From: Clostridiales bacterium
GTDB taxonomy: Bacteria > Bacillota > Clostridia > Christensenellales > Christensenellaceae
Reading direction: 5' to 3'
DNA: 13,208 bases
Assembly (NCBI GenBank): GCA_019420265.1
Contig: JAHZHM010000272.1
Coordinates: 1-13,208, forward strand
A program made the position numbers and the translations under genes. The notes below the pieces were generated by a model. The model searched no databases. It was not told where the DNA came from and saw only the letters and a list, made by a program, of their open reading frames with translations. Numbering within the stretch: the stretch's first letter is position 1; every line of letters begins with the position of its first letter. Of the stretch, positions 1 to 6,178 are shown piece by piece.

Positions 1-37
1 GTTCCGGAAGGATGAGGATTAGGCCGCGAAAGGCGCA

Positions 38-69
38 TAAAAAGACGGCATGGCGATAGGCCATGCCGT
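38..69 (-). terminator. Rho-independent terminator of the flotillin gene
   Basis: Perfect 10-bp inverted repeat, ACGGCATGGC at 45-54 and GCCATGCCGT at 60-69, with a 5-base loop. Read on the minus strand, the stem is followed by C and then five T (complement of 39-43). It lies 12 bases beyond the flotillin stop, the expected place. On the plus strand only a short T run follows, so it should act mainly on the minus-strand transcript. Confidence 0.8.
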
Positions 70-80
70 TTCTTTGTGTT

Positions 81-1514
81 TTATTCCTGTTCAGGCTGGG
101 AAGGAGTTTTGCTGGAAAGCGCCGGGGAATTTCCCTCCTGAATGAGCCCGGCCAGGTCGATCCCGGTGAGCTCTTTGAGCGTCTCAAAGCCAGCGCCTGC
201 GATATTGGTAACGGTCTGCGCAATCTTTGCCGCGCCGCCCTTGCCTTCGCCCGTATCGATGACGGTAATCTTGTCGATGTTCTCCATGGGTTTGGCGATA
301 TTTTGCATAATGGCAGGCAGGTTGCCCATGATGAGCTCGACGATGGCCGCCTGGCCATATTTTGCCATAGCATCGGCAAGCTTGTTTTTTGCATCGGCAT
401 CGGCGATACCCTTGGCGCGAATGGCCTCTGCCTCTGCTTCACCCGTCAGACGAATGGCTTCAGCCTCAGCCTGTGCCTGAATTTTGCGGGCTTCTGCCTG
501 GGCCATAGCATCAATGCGGATGGCTTCGGCCTCTGCCTCTGCCTGGCGGATGGCCTTGATCTTATCCGCCTCCGCTTCGATTTCCGTTTTACGCTTTTGT
601 GCGTTTGCCGGCTTCTCGACGGTCGCGACCAACTCTTTTTCTACCGTAATGGCGGCCTGCTCTGCCAGAATGGCTTTTTGCTGCTCTAATTCGGACTGCA
701 CCTGAATCTCGCGGATCTTATAAGAAGCATCTGCCTCAGCCTTGGCGCGATCCTGCTCGGCGCGGAAACCCTCTATGCGCAGCAGCTTATCGCGCTCTGC
801 CTGGGCAATTTCCGCATCTGCCGCCAGCTTCACTTTTTGGCCTTCCTGGGCGGCTTCAGCCGTCTTAATATCTGTATCGCGTTTGCGCTCTGCCTCTGCG
901 ATCTCTGCTTCTGCCTTGGATTGGGCAACCTGCGGGCGCGCGCGGTTTTCCAGATAGCCGCCCTGGGTTGCGATTTTCAAAATCGAATAGGAGAGCAGCT
1001 GCAAGCCCATCTCATCCAGCTCTTTTTTGATATCCTCTTCCGTGCGGCGCTCGAACTCGGCACGGTTGGAGTTGATCTCCTCAACCGTCATTGTGGAGAC
1101 GATGCCGCGCAGCTTACCTTCGAGAATCTGCTCGACCATGCCGCTGATGACAGCTTTGGTGGAGACAGCGTTGCCGTTGCAGAATTGCTCGACAGCTTTC
1201 AAAATGCTCTCGCGCTCATTGCGCACCTTGACGACCGCCGTACCCACGACATCCACAAAGATGCCCTGCTTGGAAGGCGCTTCCGTCACGTCGGTAGTCA
1301 TAGAGATATTTTCCAGCGAGATGACGCAGCTGGTTTCGAAAATCGGGAGCATGATGCCGCCTCTTCCCGAAAGCACGCGCTTTTTAATTCCCGTAATGAC
1401 AATGGCTTTATCCGCCGGAACCTTGCGCCAGCAAAGAAGAATGAGCAAAAAGACGAGCAAAACCGGAATTGCGATGCTCAAAACTGGCCAAAGGAACTCA
1501 AGATCATCAAACAT
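81..1514 (-). CDS. Flotillin-like SPFH/band 7 membrane scaffold protein
   Basis: A 477-residue protein built like bacterial flotillins. It has one N-terminal membrane segment (about residues 8-29), an SPFH/band 7 domain (about 30-190), and a long Ala/Glu/Arg/Lys-rich coiled coil (about 190-385). A Gly/Ala-containing tail (about 385-477) ends in a polar stretch. Flotillins oligomerise at the inner face of the membrane and organise ordered lipid microdomains; this role is inferred from family membership. The start is well set: AGGAGG sits just before the ATG and no earlier in-frame start is better placed. The gene is alone on its strand, with its own promoter at 1601-1628 and a terminator at 38-69. 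The NfeD-type partner often encoded beside flotillins is not in this window, though it could lie outside. The length fits FloT/YqiK-like members better than the shorter FloA type. Confidence 0.93.
   Translation of the reverse strand: MFDDLEFLWPVLSIAIPVLLVFLLILLCWRKVPADKAIVITGIKKRVLSGRGGIMLPIFETSCVISLENISMTTDVTEAPSKQGIFVDVVGTAVVKVRNERESILKAVEQFCNGNAVSTKAVISGMVEQILEGKLRGIVSTMTVEEINSNRAEFERRTEEDIKKELDEMGLQLLSYSILKIATQGGYLENRARPQVAQSKAEAEIAEAERKRDTDIKTAEAAQEGQKVKLAADAEIAQAERDKLLRIEGFRAEQDRAKAEADASYKIREIQVQSELEQQKAILAEQAAITVEKELVATVEKPANAQKRKTEIEAEADKIKAIRQAEAEAEAIRIDAMAQAEARKIQAQAEAEAIRLTGEAEAEAIRAKGIADADAKNKLADAMAKYGQAAIVELIMGNLPAIMQNIAKPMENIDKITVIDTGEGKGGAAKIAQTVTNIAGAGFETLKELTGIDLAGLIQEGNSPALSSKTPSQPEQE
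417..536 (-). repeat. Repeated AEAEAIR units in the flotillin coiled coil
   Basis: The heptapeptide AEAEAIR occurs three times, at residues 327-333, 349-355 and 360-366, with related Ala/Glu/Arg segments between. The DNA is correspondingly repetitive, rich in GCC/GCT/TCG-type triplets on the plus strand. EA-rich repeats in this part are a known trait of flotillins. The repetition also explains the long spurious plus-strand open frames opposite the gene. Confidence 0.7.
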
Positions 1515-1543
1515 ATTTTCCTCCTGTTAGATACGAAAAATTC

Positions 1544-1560
1544 CGCCGCAAAGAGCGGCG
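1544..1560 (-). promoter_or_regulatory. GC hairpin in the flotillin leader
   Basis: CGCCGC (1544-1549) and GCGGCG (1555-1560) form a 6-bp GC stem with a 5-base loop, inside the roughly 80-base leader between the predicted promoter and the flotillin start. On the minus strand the stem is followed by GAA and then five T, giving it the look of a weak intrinsic terminator. It may be an attenuator or only an RNA-stabilising hairpin. The stem is short, so function is uncertain. Confidence 0.35.
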
Positions 1561-1600
1561 CCCCGTAGTATAAGCATATGATGTGCTCGGGATTAGCATT

Positions 1601-1628
1601 ATTATAGCATTTTCGCAAAAAATGTCGA
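1601..1628 (-). promoter_or_regulatory. Promoter of the flotillin gene
   Basis: On the minus strand the -10 is TATAAT (complement of 1601-1606), preceded by TGC to give an extended -10. After a 16-bp spacer the -35 is TCGACA (complement of 1623-1628), five of six matches to consensus. Transcription would start near 1594, leaving a leader of about 80 bases. Confidence 0.8.
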
Positions 1629-1747
1629 GTAGTGCGGCAAAAAAATGCGACGTGTTTACAAAATAGAGAAATGCCGCTGAGAAGGAGTTTTGATCATAAA
1701 TGGGGAAAAACTTTGCTGCCGTTTTTAGTAAATATCAGCTTACGGTC

Positions 1748-1776
1748 TTGACAAACAGCAAAGAACTTTTTATATT
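1748..1776 (+). promoter_or_regulatory. Strong promoter of the MarR / nitroreductase / radical SAM operon
   Basis: TTGACA at 1748-1753, a 17-bp spacer, and TATATT at 1771-1776: a perfect -35 and five of six in the -10. It is immediately followed by an inverted repeat covering the predicted start of transcription. With the repressor displaced it should be strong. Confidence 0.88.
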
Positions 1777-1778
1777 TT

Positions 1779-1802
1779 AAATAGTCAATAAATTGACTAT
1801 TT
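1779..1802. promoter_or_regulatory. Probable MarR operator, perfect 11-bp inverted repeat
   Basis: AAATAGTCAAT (1779-1789) and ATTGACTATTT (1792-1802) are exact reverse complements separated by AA. The repeat begins two bases after the -10 and covers the expected transcription start. A bound dimer would therefore block initiation. Its size and position fit the palindromes bound by MarR-family dimers, and the next gene encodes such a protein, so autorepression is the simplest reading. Binding itself is inferred. Confidence 0.82.
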
Positions 1803-1816
1803 GCAACTGGCTTTAT

Positions 1817-1822
1817 AGGAGG
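1817..1822 (+). promoter_or_regulatory. Ribosome binding site overlapping the assigned GTG start
   Basis: A perfect AGGAGG whose last G is also the first base of the only conventional start codon nearby (GTG at 1822). A TAG at 1816-1818 closes the frame upstream. The codon at the ideal spacing of 8 bases is ATC at 1831. The site therefore points to an unusual start for the MarR gene. Confidence 0.7.
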
Positions 1823-2295
1823 TGGCTGATATCACCAAGGAAACCAAGAAAAACGCATATCTATATTGCAAATTTCGAGATGAGCAGTTTGCGCTGTATG
1901 ATGAATATGCCAAACGCCACGGAATGCTGATGAAAACACTGTTAGTCGTCAATGTTCTATATTATGACGATTTCTATGGCAAGGGCGGTGTAACACAGAT
2001 AGAAATTTGCCAGCGAACCTTTCAGTCTAAACAGACGGTCAATCTGATTATACGCAACCTCTTAAACAAAGCATATGTAACGGTTGAGGAGCGCAAAGAA
2101 AATAAGCGGGAGAAATTAGTCAGGATAACCGAGGCTGGCAAAATCTATTGTGAAAAAGTTGTCCGCCACATCACATGGGCAGAAGATACGGCAATGTCTA
2201 TGTTTACACCGGAGGAACAAAAACAGCTCGTTGATCTCTCGCGGACATTTACTAAAAATCTGGCAGAGCTTATCCAGCGGGAAACGGAGGATTGA
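1822..2295 (+). CDS. MarR-family winged-helix transcriptional regulator
   Basis: About 157 residues, the usual length for MarR repressors. The layout is the family's: N-terminal dimerisation helices, a helix-turn-helix around residues 57-80 (VTQIEICQRTFQSKQTVNLI), then a charged winged hairpin (RKENKREK) followed by TEAG, and C-terminal dimerisation helices. It probably represses its own operon through the inverted repeat at 1779-1802; the ligand is unknown. The stop is three bases before the nitroreductase start, so the genes are co-transcribed. Base composition is more A+T-rich than the flanking genes, suggesting transfer. The start is uncertain. The assigned GTG overlaps the ribosome binding site, while in-frame ATC at 1831 has ideal spacing, and the next in-frame ATG is residue 35, too far inside the fold. 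Confidence 0.9.
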   Translation: MADITKETKKNAYLYCKFRDEQFALYDEYAKRHGMLMKTLLVVNVLYYDDFYGKGGVTQIEICQRTFQSKQTVNLIIRNLLNKAYVTVEERKENKREKLVRITEAGKIYCEKVVRHITWAEDTAMSMFTPEEQKQLVDLSRTFTKNLAELIQRETED

Positions 2296-2298
2296 GAT

Positions 2299-2925
2299 AT
2301 GGAGCTTTACGAAGCGATTCACAAAAGAAAAACGACGAGGGAATTTTTAGATACAGAAGTTGATTTTGAAGTCATAAAAAGAATTTTGGAAGCAGGAAAC
2401 AAAGCCCCCACTTGGAACCATAACCGCAATTGGCAGTATATCGTTTTAAGAACCGATGAAGAAAAAGAGTATGCTTTTTCCGAAGCCAAAGCGATCGCGG
2501 ATAAATTCGATGCCGAAAGATATCTGAATATGCCCAGGCCTTATCCGATTACACTCGGGCAAAAAATGTATGGCTATGCGATGCCGAGGCAATATACCAT
2601 GCTAAAAGAAGCGCCATATGTCATTATCCCCTTATTCAAATCCAAAGAACTAAACGGCGAATATGTTTCAAAATTAAATCCCTTTGCCACTATTTGGTGT
2701 GTGATAGAAAATATTTTTTTAGCGGCAACGGCAGAAGGGTTATCCTGCTCCATGCGTATACCGCTGAATCAGGAACACGATACAGTTAAGAAAAGGCTGA
2801 AAGTGCCGCCATCCTATATGATACCCGTATTTATCGGCATTGGTTATGCAAACCCCAAAGAGCCGCAATTAGAGCAATATAACCCCGATATAGACAAACA
2901 AATACGCTTTGGAAGATGGAAATGA
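2299..2925 (+). CDS. Nitroreductase-family FMN oxidoreductase
   Basis: A 208-residue protein of the nitroreductase fold. It opens with the typical pattern: a short helix, then RKTTREF (residues 10-16), matching the family's basic motif that binds the FMN phosphate, then the APTWNHNRNWQ region (36-46). A central helix-rich segment (FATIWCVIENIFLAATAEGL, 129-148) and the late strand IPVFIGIGYA follow. Family members use FMN and NAD(P)H to reduce nitro compounds, quinones, flavins or enones; the substrate here cannot be told. The start is supported by GGAGG at the end of the MarR gene. It is the second gene of the operon, and its stop overlaps the ATG of the radical SAM gene in an ATGA junction, suggesting coupled translation. 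The gene is distinctly A+T-rich. Confidence 0.9.
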   Translation: MELYEAIHKRKTTREFLDTEVDFEVIKRILEAGNKAPTWNHNRNWQYIVLRTDEEKEYAFSEAKAIADKFDAERYLNMPRPYPITLGQKMYGYAMPRQYTMLKEAPYVIIPLFKSKELNGEYVSKLNPFATIWCVIENIFLAATAEGLSCSMRIPLNQEHDTVKKRLKVPPSYMIPVFIGIGYANPKEPQLEQYNPDIDKQIRFGRWK

Positions 2926-3812
2926 TTATCAAAGAAATTAGAACAAAAAATGTGATAACAAAATCCAATCTGCCCGTATGCGATTTCTCAGTAAACCCAT
3001 ATACGGGCTGCCCCCACGCCTGCAAATATTGTTACGCCTGCTTTATGAAGCGCTTTACGAACCATCCCGAACCGTGGGGCAAGTTTGTAGATGTCAAGAT
3101 TTGGGATGACATCAAAAATCCCCAGAAATATGCGGGGAAAGAGCTGTTCATCGGCTCTGTGACAGATCCATACAATCCGCAGGAAGAAATCTATGGGCGC
3201 ACAAGAGCCTTGCTGACCGAACTGCAGGGCAGCGACGTAAAACTCTCAATCGCAACGAAATCCGATTTGATTTTGCGGGATTTAGACCTCATCAAGACAT
3301 TTCCCGATGCCCGAGTTTCGTGGTCTGTCAACACGCTTGACGAGACATTCAAAGACGATATGGATAAGGCGGCATCGATTGAACGCCGGCTGGCGGCAAT
3401 GAGAGAGTTTCATAAGGCAGGCATTCGCACCACCTGTTTTATCTCCCCGATTTTTCCCGGCATTACCGATGTGGAGGCGATCATTGAGCGGGTAAAGGAC
3501 CAATGCAATTTGATATGGCTAGAAAATCTGAACCTGCGTGGAAATTATAAGGCAGTCATCATGGATTATATCAAAGAGAAATATCTTGCTCTCCTGCCGC
3601 TGTATCAGGAAATTTATAACCGAGGCAACCGCAGCTATTGGGAAGCTCTCGACACGAAAGTAAAGGAGTATGCTGCCCAAATTGGTCTCGACTATGTGAC
3701 GAATGACGACAGTATGAACCGTCCTTTTGAGGCTCCGCCTGTGGTTGTCAATTATTTCTACCACAGCGAGATCAAAAAATCAGCAAGAAAAGGCCGAGGC
3801 AATCATGCCTGA
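2922..3812 (+). CDS. Radical SAM protein, spore photolyase-like (SplB/COG1533-type)
   Basis: A 296-residue radical SAM enzyme. The motif GCPHACKYCYA supplies the CxxxCxxC cluster ligands (Cys30, Cys34, Cys37 from the ATG at 2922). It is followed by the segments typical of this group: ELFIGSVTDPYNPQE, a KSDLILRDLDLI helix, WSVNTLDE, and TTCFISPIFPGITD. The enzyme should bind a 4Fe-4S cluster and cleave S-adenosylmethionine; the substrate is unknown, and the spore photolyase link may be only structural. From memory it closely resembles the family named 'radical SAM mobile pair protein B', usually encoded beside a second radical SAM protein and a MarR regulator; I cannot verify this here. The ATG at 2922 overlaps the nitroreductase stop and has GGAAG six bases upstream. 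An alternative ATG at 2916 adds two residues. Confidence 0.9.
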   Translation: MIIKEIRTKNVITKSNLPVCDFSVNPYTGCPHACKYCYACFMKRFTNHPEPWGKFVDVKIWDDIKNPQKYAGKELFIGSVTDPYNPQEEIYGRTRALLTELQGSDVKLSIATKSDLILRDLDLIKTFPDARVSWSVNTLDETFKDDMDKAASIERRLAAMREFHKAGIRTTCFISPIFPGITDVEAIIERVKDQCNLIWLENLNLRGNYKAVIMDYIKEKYLALLPLYQEIYNRGNRSYWEALDTKVKEYAAQIGLDYVTNDDSMNRPFEAPPVVVNYFYHSEIKKSARKGRGNHA

Positions 3813-3984
3813 AATAGATGCGATAAAAAGCAGATAAAAGGATTTATGACCGAATCGCTGTCGAGCGCTCGGAGGTTACCAGCCAATCGAACGCTGATCG
3901 TCATTGGGCAGTTTTGCATATCTCATTTGAAAGAAAAGACTGATGAAAATGCAGAGCATGGAATCAAACAAATCGTGTATTTGA

Positions 3985-4062
3985 GAGATTGGCGATATGA
4001 TTGAAAAGCTTTATGAGGAAAATGCAGCGGGAAAGATGTACAATGCCAACATCTTTGGGAAT
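3985..4062 (+). pseudogene. Relic of a large serine recombinase (coiled-coil fragment)
   Basis: The frame from 3985 reads EIGDMIEKLYEENAAGKM and then loses resemblance. It matches, from memory, the coiled-coil segment of large serine recombinases of Clostridia (pattern KLYEDN..GK). A stop lies just upstream (3982-3984), and the frame runs into the terminator at 4072, so no functional protein is made. A second open stretch at 3827-3943 contains IYDRIAVERSE, faintly like the C-terminal part of the same proteins, but it lies in the wrong order. Taken with the cassette before it, this looks like the scar of a mobile element. The match is short and by eye. Confidence 0.45.
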
Positions 4063-4071
4063 CGAGCAGAA

Positions 4072-4102
4072 AAAACGGCGCAGCAACCTGCTGCGCCGTT
4101 TT
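4072..4102. terminator. Bidirectional terminator between convergent units
   Basis: A perfect 14-bp inverted repeat, 4072-4085 and 4089-4102, with loop ACC. The core is CGGCGCAGCA / TGCTGCGCCG, flanked by A and T runs. On the plus strand it ends the radical SAM operon with four T; on the minus strand six T follow, making it stronger for the aldo/keto reductase transcript. Confidence 0.85.
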
Positions 4103-4137
4103 AGCATGACAATATTTGTTTTGAGATAAAAAGCCTT

Positions 4138-4168
4138 GAAAGCGCCTTCCTTACGGAGCGGCCCTTTC
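4138..4168 (-). terminator. Possible first terminator after the aldo/keto reductase
   Basis: GAAAGCGCC (4138-4146) and GGCCCTTTC (4160-4168) pair with one mismatch, directly after the aldo/keto reductase stop. On the minus strand a run of five T (complement of 4128-4132) follows, but five bases away from the stem. The better terminator is at 4072-4102. Confidence 0.3.
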
Positions 4169-4174
4169 TGAATC

Positions 4175-5209
4175 TTATTTTACTTCGTCTTTATGCTCCT
4201 CATAGAAAGCGAGATATTTATCATACTGCTTGCGAATCATGGAGGGGACATCCATCTGATAGGGGCAGCGGGAAGAGCACTGGCCGCAATGCAGGCATTC
4301 ATCCACAACCTTCAGGCTCTCGTAGTATTCATCCGAGATGAAATTCTGATAGGGAGAGCGCGTGCAGAGCAGATGCAGCCGGGCGACAGTCGGGATCTGG
4401 ATGCCGACGGGGCAGGGCATGCAATAGCCGCAGGCGCGGCAGAATTCCCCGGCGAACTCCGCGCGCTCTTTTTGAATGATCGCCAAAAGCTCCTCATCCA
4501 GGGCGGGCAGCGTCTGCTCGTAGGAGAGCCACTCATCCAGCTCTTCCTGGCGCTGAATGCCGTAAATGGGAACGACGTTGTCGAACTGCTGCTGATAGGC
4601 AAAAGCGGCCTTGGCGCTGCTGCAAAGCCCGCCAGACATCGCCTTCATGGCGATGAAGCCCATATCGTGCTCTTTGCACAGCGCAACCAGCTCCAAATCG
4701 CTATCTGCGGAGAGATAGGAGAGCGGGAATTGCAATGTATCGAACAGGCCGCTGCGAACGCCCTGCTCGGCAATATCATGGCGGTGCGCGGTAAAGCTCA
4801 CATGGCGGATTTTGCCGGCCTTTTTGGCCTGCATCAGCGCGAACAGCGCAGAGGAATCATCATCCGGATCCTGCATGGCCTGGAGATTGTGCATCTGGTA
4901 GATATCGATATAATCCGTCTGCAAATTGCGCAGGCTGGTTTCGATATCCCGCTCGGCGCCGGCACGGTCGGTAGACATGGTTTTGCTGGCGATGATGATA
5001 TTCTGGCGCAGCCCGCCTTTGAAGGTTTCGCCCAGCTTTTCCTCGCTGTCGGTATATGCCCGGGCAGTGTCGAAGAAGTTGATGCCAGCATCGTAGGCAT
5101 TACGCAGAATGCTCTTTGCCGTCTGCATATCGACACGCTGAATGGGCAATGCGCCAAAGGAAGTTTTTGTAACCATAAGCTCGGTCTTTCCCAGCCTGAT
5201 TTTTCTCAT
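4175..5209 (-). CDS. Aldo/keto reductase with C-terminal ferredoxin-type 4Fe-4S domain
   Basis: A 344-residue protein in two parts. Residues 1 to about 235 are an aldo/keto reductase barrel with all four catalytic residues visible: Asp47 and Tyr52 (FDTARAYTDSEE), Lys76 (IASKT) and His107 (YQMHNLQ). Residues about 250-325 carry two cysteine motifs, Cys257-260-263-266 followed by Pro (CRACGYCMPCP) and Cys305-308-311-315 followed by Pro (CLHCGQCSSRCP), for two 4Fe-4S clusters. Such proteins are common in anaerobes and may exchange electrons with ferredoxin as well as NAD(P)H; the substrate is unknown. The start has GGAGG eight bases upstream. It is a single gene, divergent from the HAD gene. The promoter at 5242-5272 has MerR-type geometry, so expression is probably induced by an aldehyde-like or oxidative signal through a regulator encoded elsewhere. 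Confidence 0.95.
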   Translation of the reverse strand: MRKIRLGKTELMVTKTSFGALPIQRVDMQTAKSILRNAYDAGINFFDTARAYTDSEEKLGETFKGGLRQNIIIASKTMSTDRAGAERDIETSLRNLQTDYIDIYQMHNLQAMQDPDDDSSALFALMQAKKAGKIRHVSFTAHRHDIAEQGVRSGLFDTLQFPLSYLSADSDLELVALCKEHDMGFIAMKAMSGGLCSSAKAAFAYQQQFDNVVPIYGIQRQEELDEWLSYEQTLPALDEELLAIIQKERAEFAGEFCRACGYCMPCPVGIQIPTVARLHLLCTRSPYQNFISDEYYESLKVVDECLHCGQCSSRCPYQMDVPSMIRKQYDKYLAFYEEHKDEVK

Positions 5210-5241
5210 ATGCTTTGCCTCCGTAATTAGAAAGTACTTAT

Positions 5242-5272
5242 AGTTTACTACTTAAAGCAAGCTATAAGTCAA
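5242..5272 (-). promoter_or_regulatory. Promoter of the aldo/keto reductase, 19-bp spacer
   Basis: On the minus strand TTGACT (complement of 5267-5272) and TAAACT (complement of 5242-5247) are separated by exactly 19 bp. This is too long for normal sigma-70-type activity but is the hallmark of promoters untwisted by MerR-family activators. It lies just upstream of the aldo/keto reductase start. Confidence 0.75.
5250..5269. promoter_or_regulatory. Probable MerR-family operator in the promoter spacer
   Basis: ACTTAAAGC (5250-5258) and GCTATAAGT (5261-5269) form a dyad with eight of nine bases paired around AA. It starts inside the -35 and fills most of the spacer, exactly where MerR-type activators bind. 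A further half-site copy, ACTTATAG at 5236-5243, lies past the -10. No MerR gene is in the window. Confidence 0.7.
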
Positions 5273-5283
5273 GTGTTTTCTCG

Positions 5284-5312
5284 TTGCAATGAAGGGGAAA
5301 GTCGGGTATCAT
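5284..5312 (+). promoter_or_regulatory. Promoter of the HAD / metallophosphoesterase unit
   Basis: TTGCAA at 5284-5289, a 17-bp spacer and TATCAT at 5307-5312, about 30 bases before the HAD start. It diverges from the aldo/keto reductase promoter, with 11 bp between the two -35 boxes, so binding of the MerR-like activator could influence both. Confidence 0.65.
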
Positions 5313-5344
5313 AAGAAAAGAGAAATTGAAAAAAGGAAAATAGG

Positions 5345-6178
5345 ATGAGCATTAAACTGATTGTATCGGATATCGATTACACGCTGATCAACGGCCACGC
5401 GATGCCCACGCCTCGGGTTACGCAGACGCTGCGCCGGGCGATGGAGCAGGGGATTACCGTTGCCCTGGCGACAGGCCGCGGCCTCTTCGAGGCGCGCCAT
5501 ATAGCGGAGCATATCGGCGGCATTCGGCACTGCATCTGCATGACAGGCGCGGAGCTTTACGATCTGCAAAAAGAGCAAACCGTCTTTTGCCGGACGATGC
5601 CAAACGCCGTTCTGGCGAGTGTCGTAGAGGCGGTAGAGCGGTTCCCGGGCGCCTATTGCCAGCTCTACTGCGAGCGGGAGATTGTCGCCAACGAATACGC
5701 GATGAACTGGATCAAAGAAAACAGGACGGCGAAAAACTATCTGGATACTGTGCGGGATCGGCTGATCACGGCAGAGGACATCGCCCTGGCCGTGGAGCAA
5801 AAGGGGCTGAAGGGCGCGAAATTTCTGATCATTGCCAAGGAGCAGGAGCAGCTTGCCCCGATGAAAGCGGAGATAGCCAAAATTCCTGGGTTGAGCGTGG
5901 TGTTTTCCGGGAGCTGGTCCATCGAAGTGATGGATGAGAGCGTTACAAAAGGAACTGCACTCAAAACACTGCGGGAAATGCTGGGCGTTGCCAAAGAAGA
6001 AGTCTTGGCCATTGGCGATAGTGAAAACGATGTCGCCATGCTGGCCGAGGCGGGCATTGGCGTGGCTGTTGGAAATGCGACCAAACCGCTGCTGGAATAT
6101 GCAGAGCATATCGCTCCGCCCGTCTGGGAGGATGGCGCGGCAGTGGCGATTGAGCAGTTCGCATTGGGAGAAGCATAA
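5345..6178 (+). CDS. Cof-type HAD-superfamily phosphatase
   Basis: A 277-residue HAD hydrolase of the Cof (IIB cap) type. Motif I is DIDYT (Asp9 nucleophile, Asp11 acid/base), motif II is LATGR (Thr43), the motif III lysine is in TKGTALKTL (Lys202), and motif IV is GDSENDVAM (Asp225, Asp229 for magnesium). The residues between motifs II and III (about 80-195) form the cap. Such enzymes remove phosphate from sugar phosphates, nucleotides or flavin and pyridoxal phosphates; the substrate cannot be predicted. The first two catalytic positions are intact, with Tyr where Gly is commoner in DxDGT. The start has AGGAAAATAGG upstream. The stop TAA shares one base with the metallophosphoesterase ATG, so the two genes are translationally coupled and probably act in related steps. 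Confidence 0.93.
   Translation: MSIKLIVSDIDYTLINGHAMPTPRVTQTLRRAMEQGITVALATGRGLFEARHIAEHIGGIRHCICMTGAELYDLQKEQTVFCRTMPNAVLASVVEAVERFPGAYCQLYCEREIVANEYAMNWIKENRTAKNYLDTVRDRLITAEDIALAVEQKGLKGAKFLIIAKEQEQLAPMKAEIAKIPGLSVVFSGSWSIEVMDESVTKGTALKTLREMLGVAKEEVLAIGDSENDVAMLAEAGIGVAVGNATKPLLEYAEHIAPPVWEDGAAVAIEQFALGEA

Noticed and set aside
2..22. FRKDED followed by TAG at the left edge, possibly the end of a plus-strand gene
   Set aside because: Only six codons are visible and other frames also close nearby, so nothing identifies it.
63..1568. Several long plus-strand frames opposite the flotillin gene
   Set aside because: They arise from the repetitive Ala/Glu codons of the coiled coil. Their products are low-complexity and lack ribosome binding sites.
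4193..5230. A 345-codon open frame on the plus strand opposite the aldo/keto reductase
   Set aside because: It mirrors the minus-strand gene almost end to end. It has no ribosome binding site or domain sense, and the opposite strand carries a complete catalytic and cysteine-motif set.
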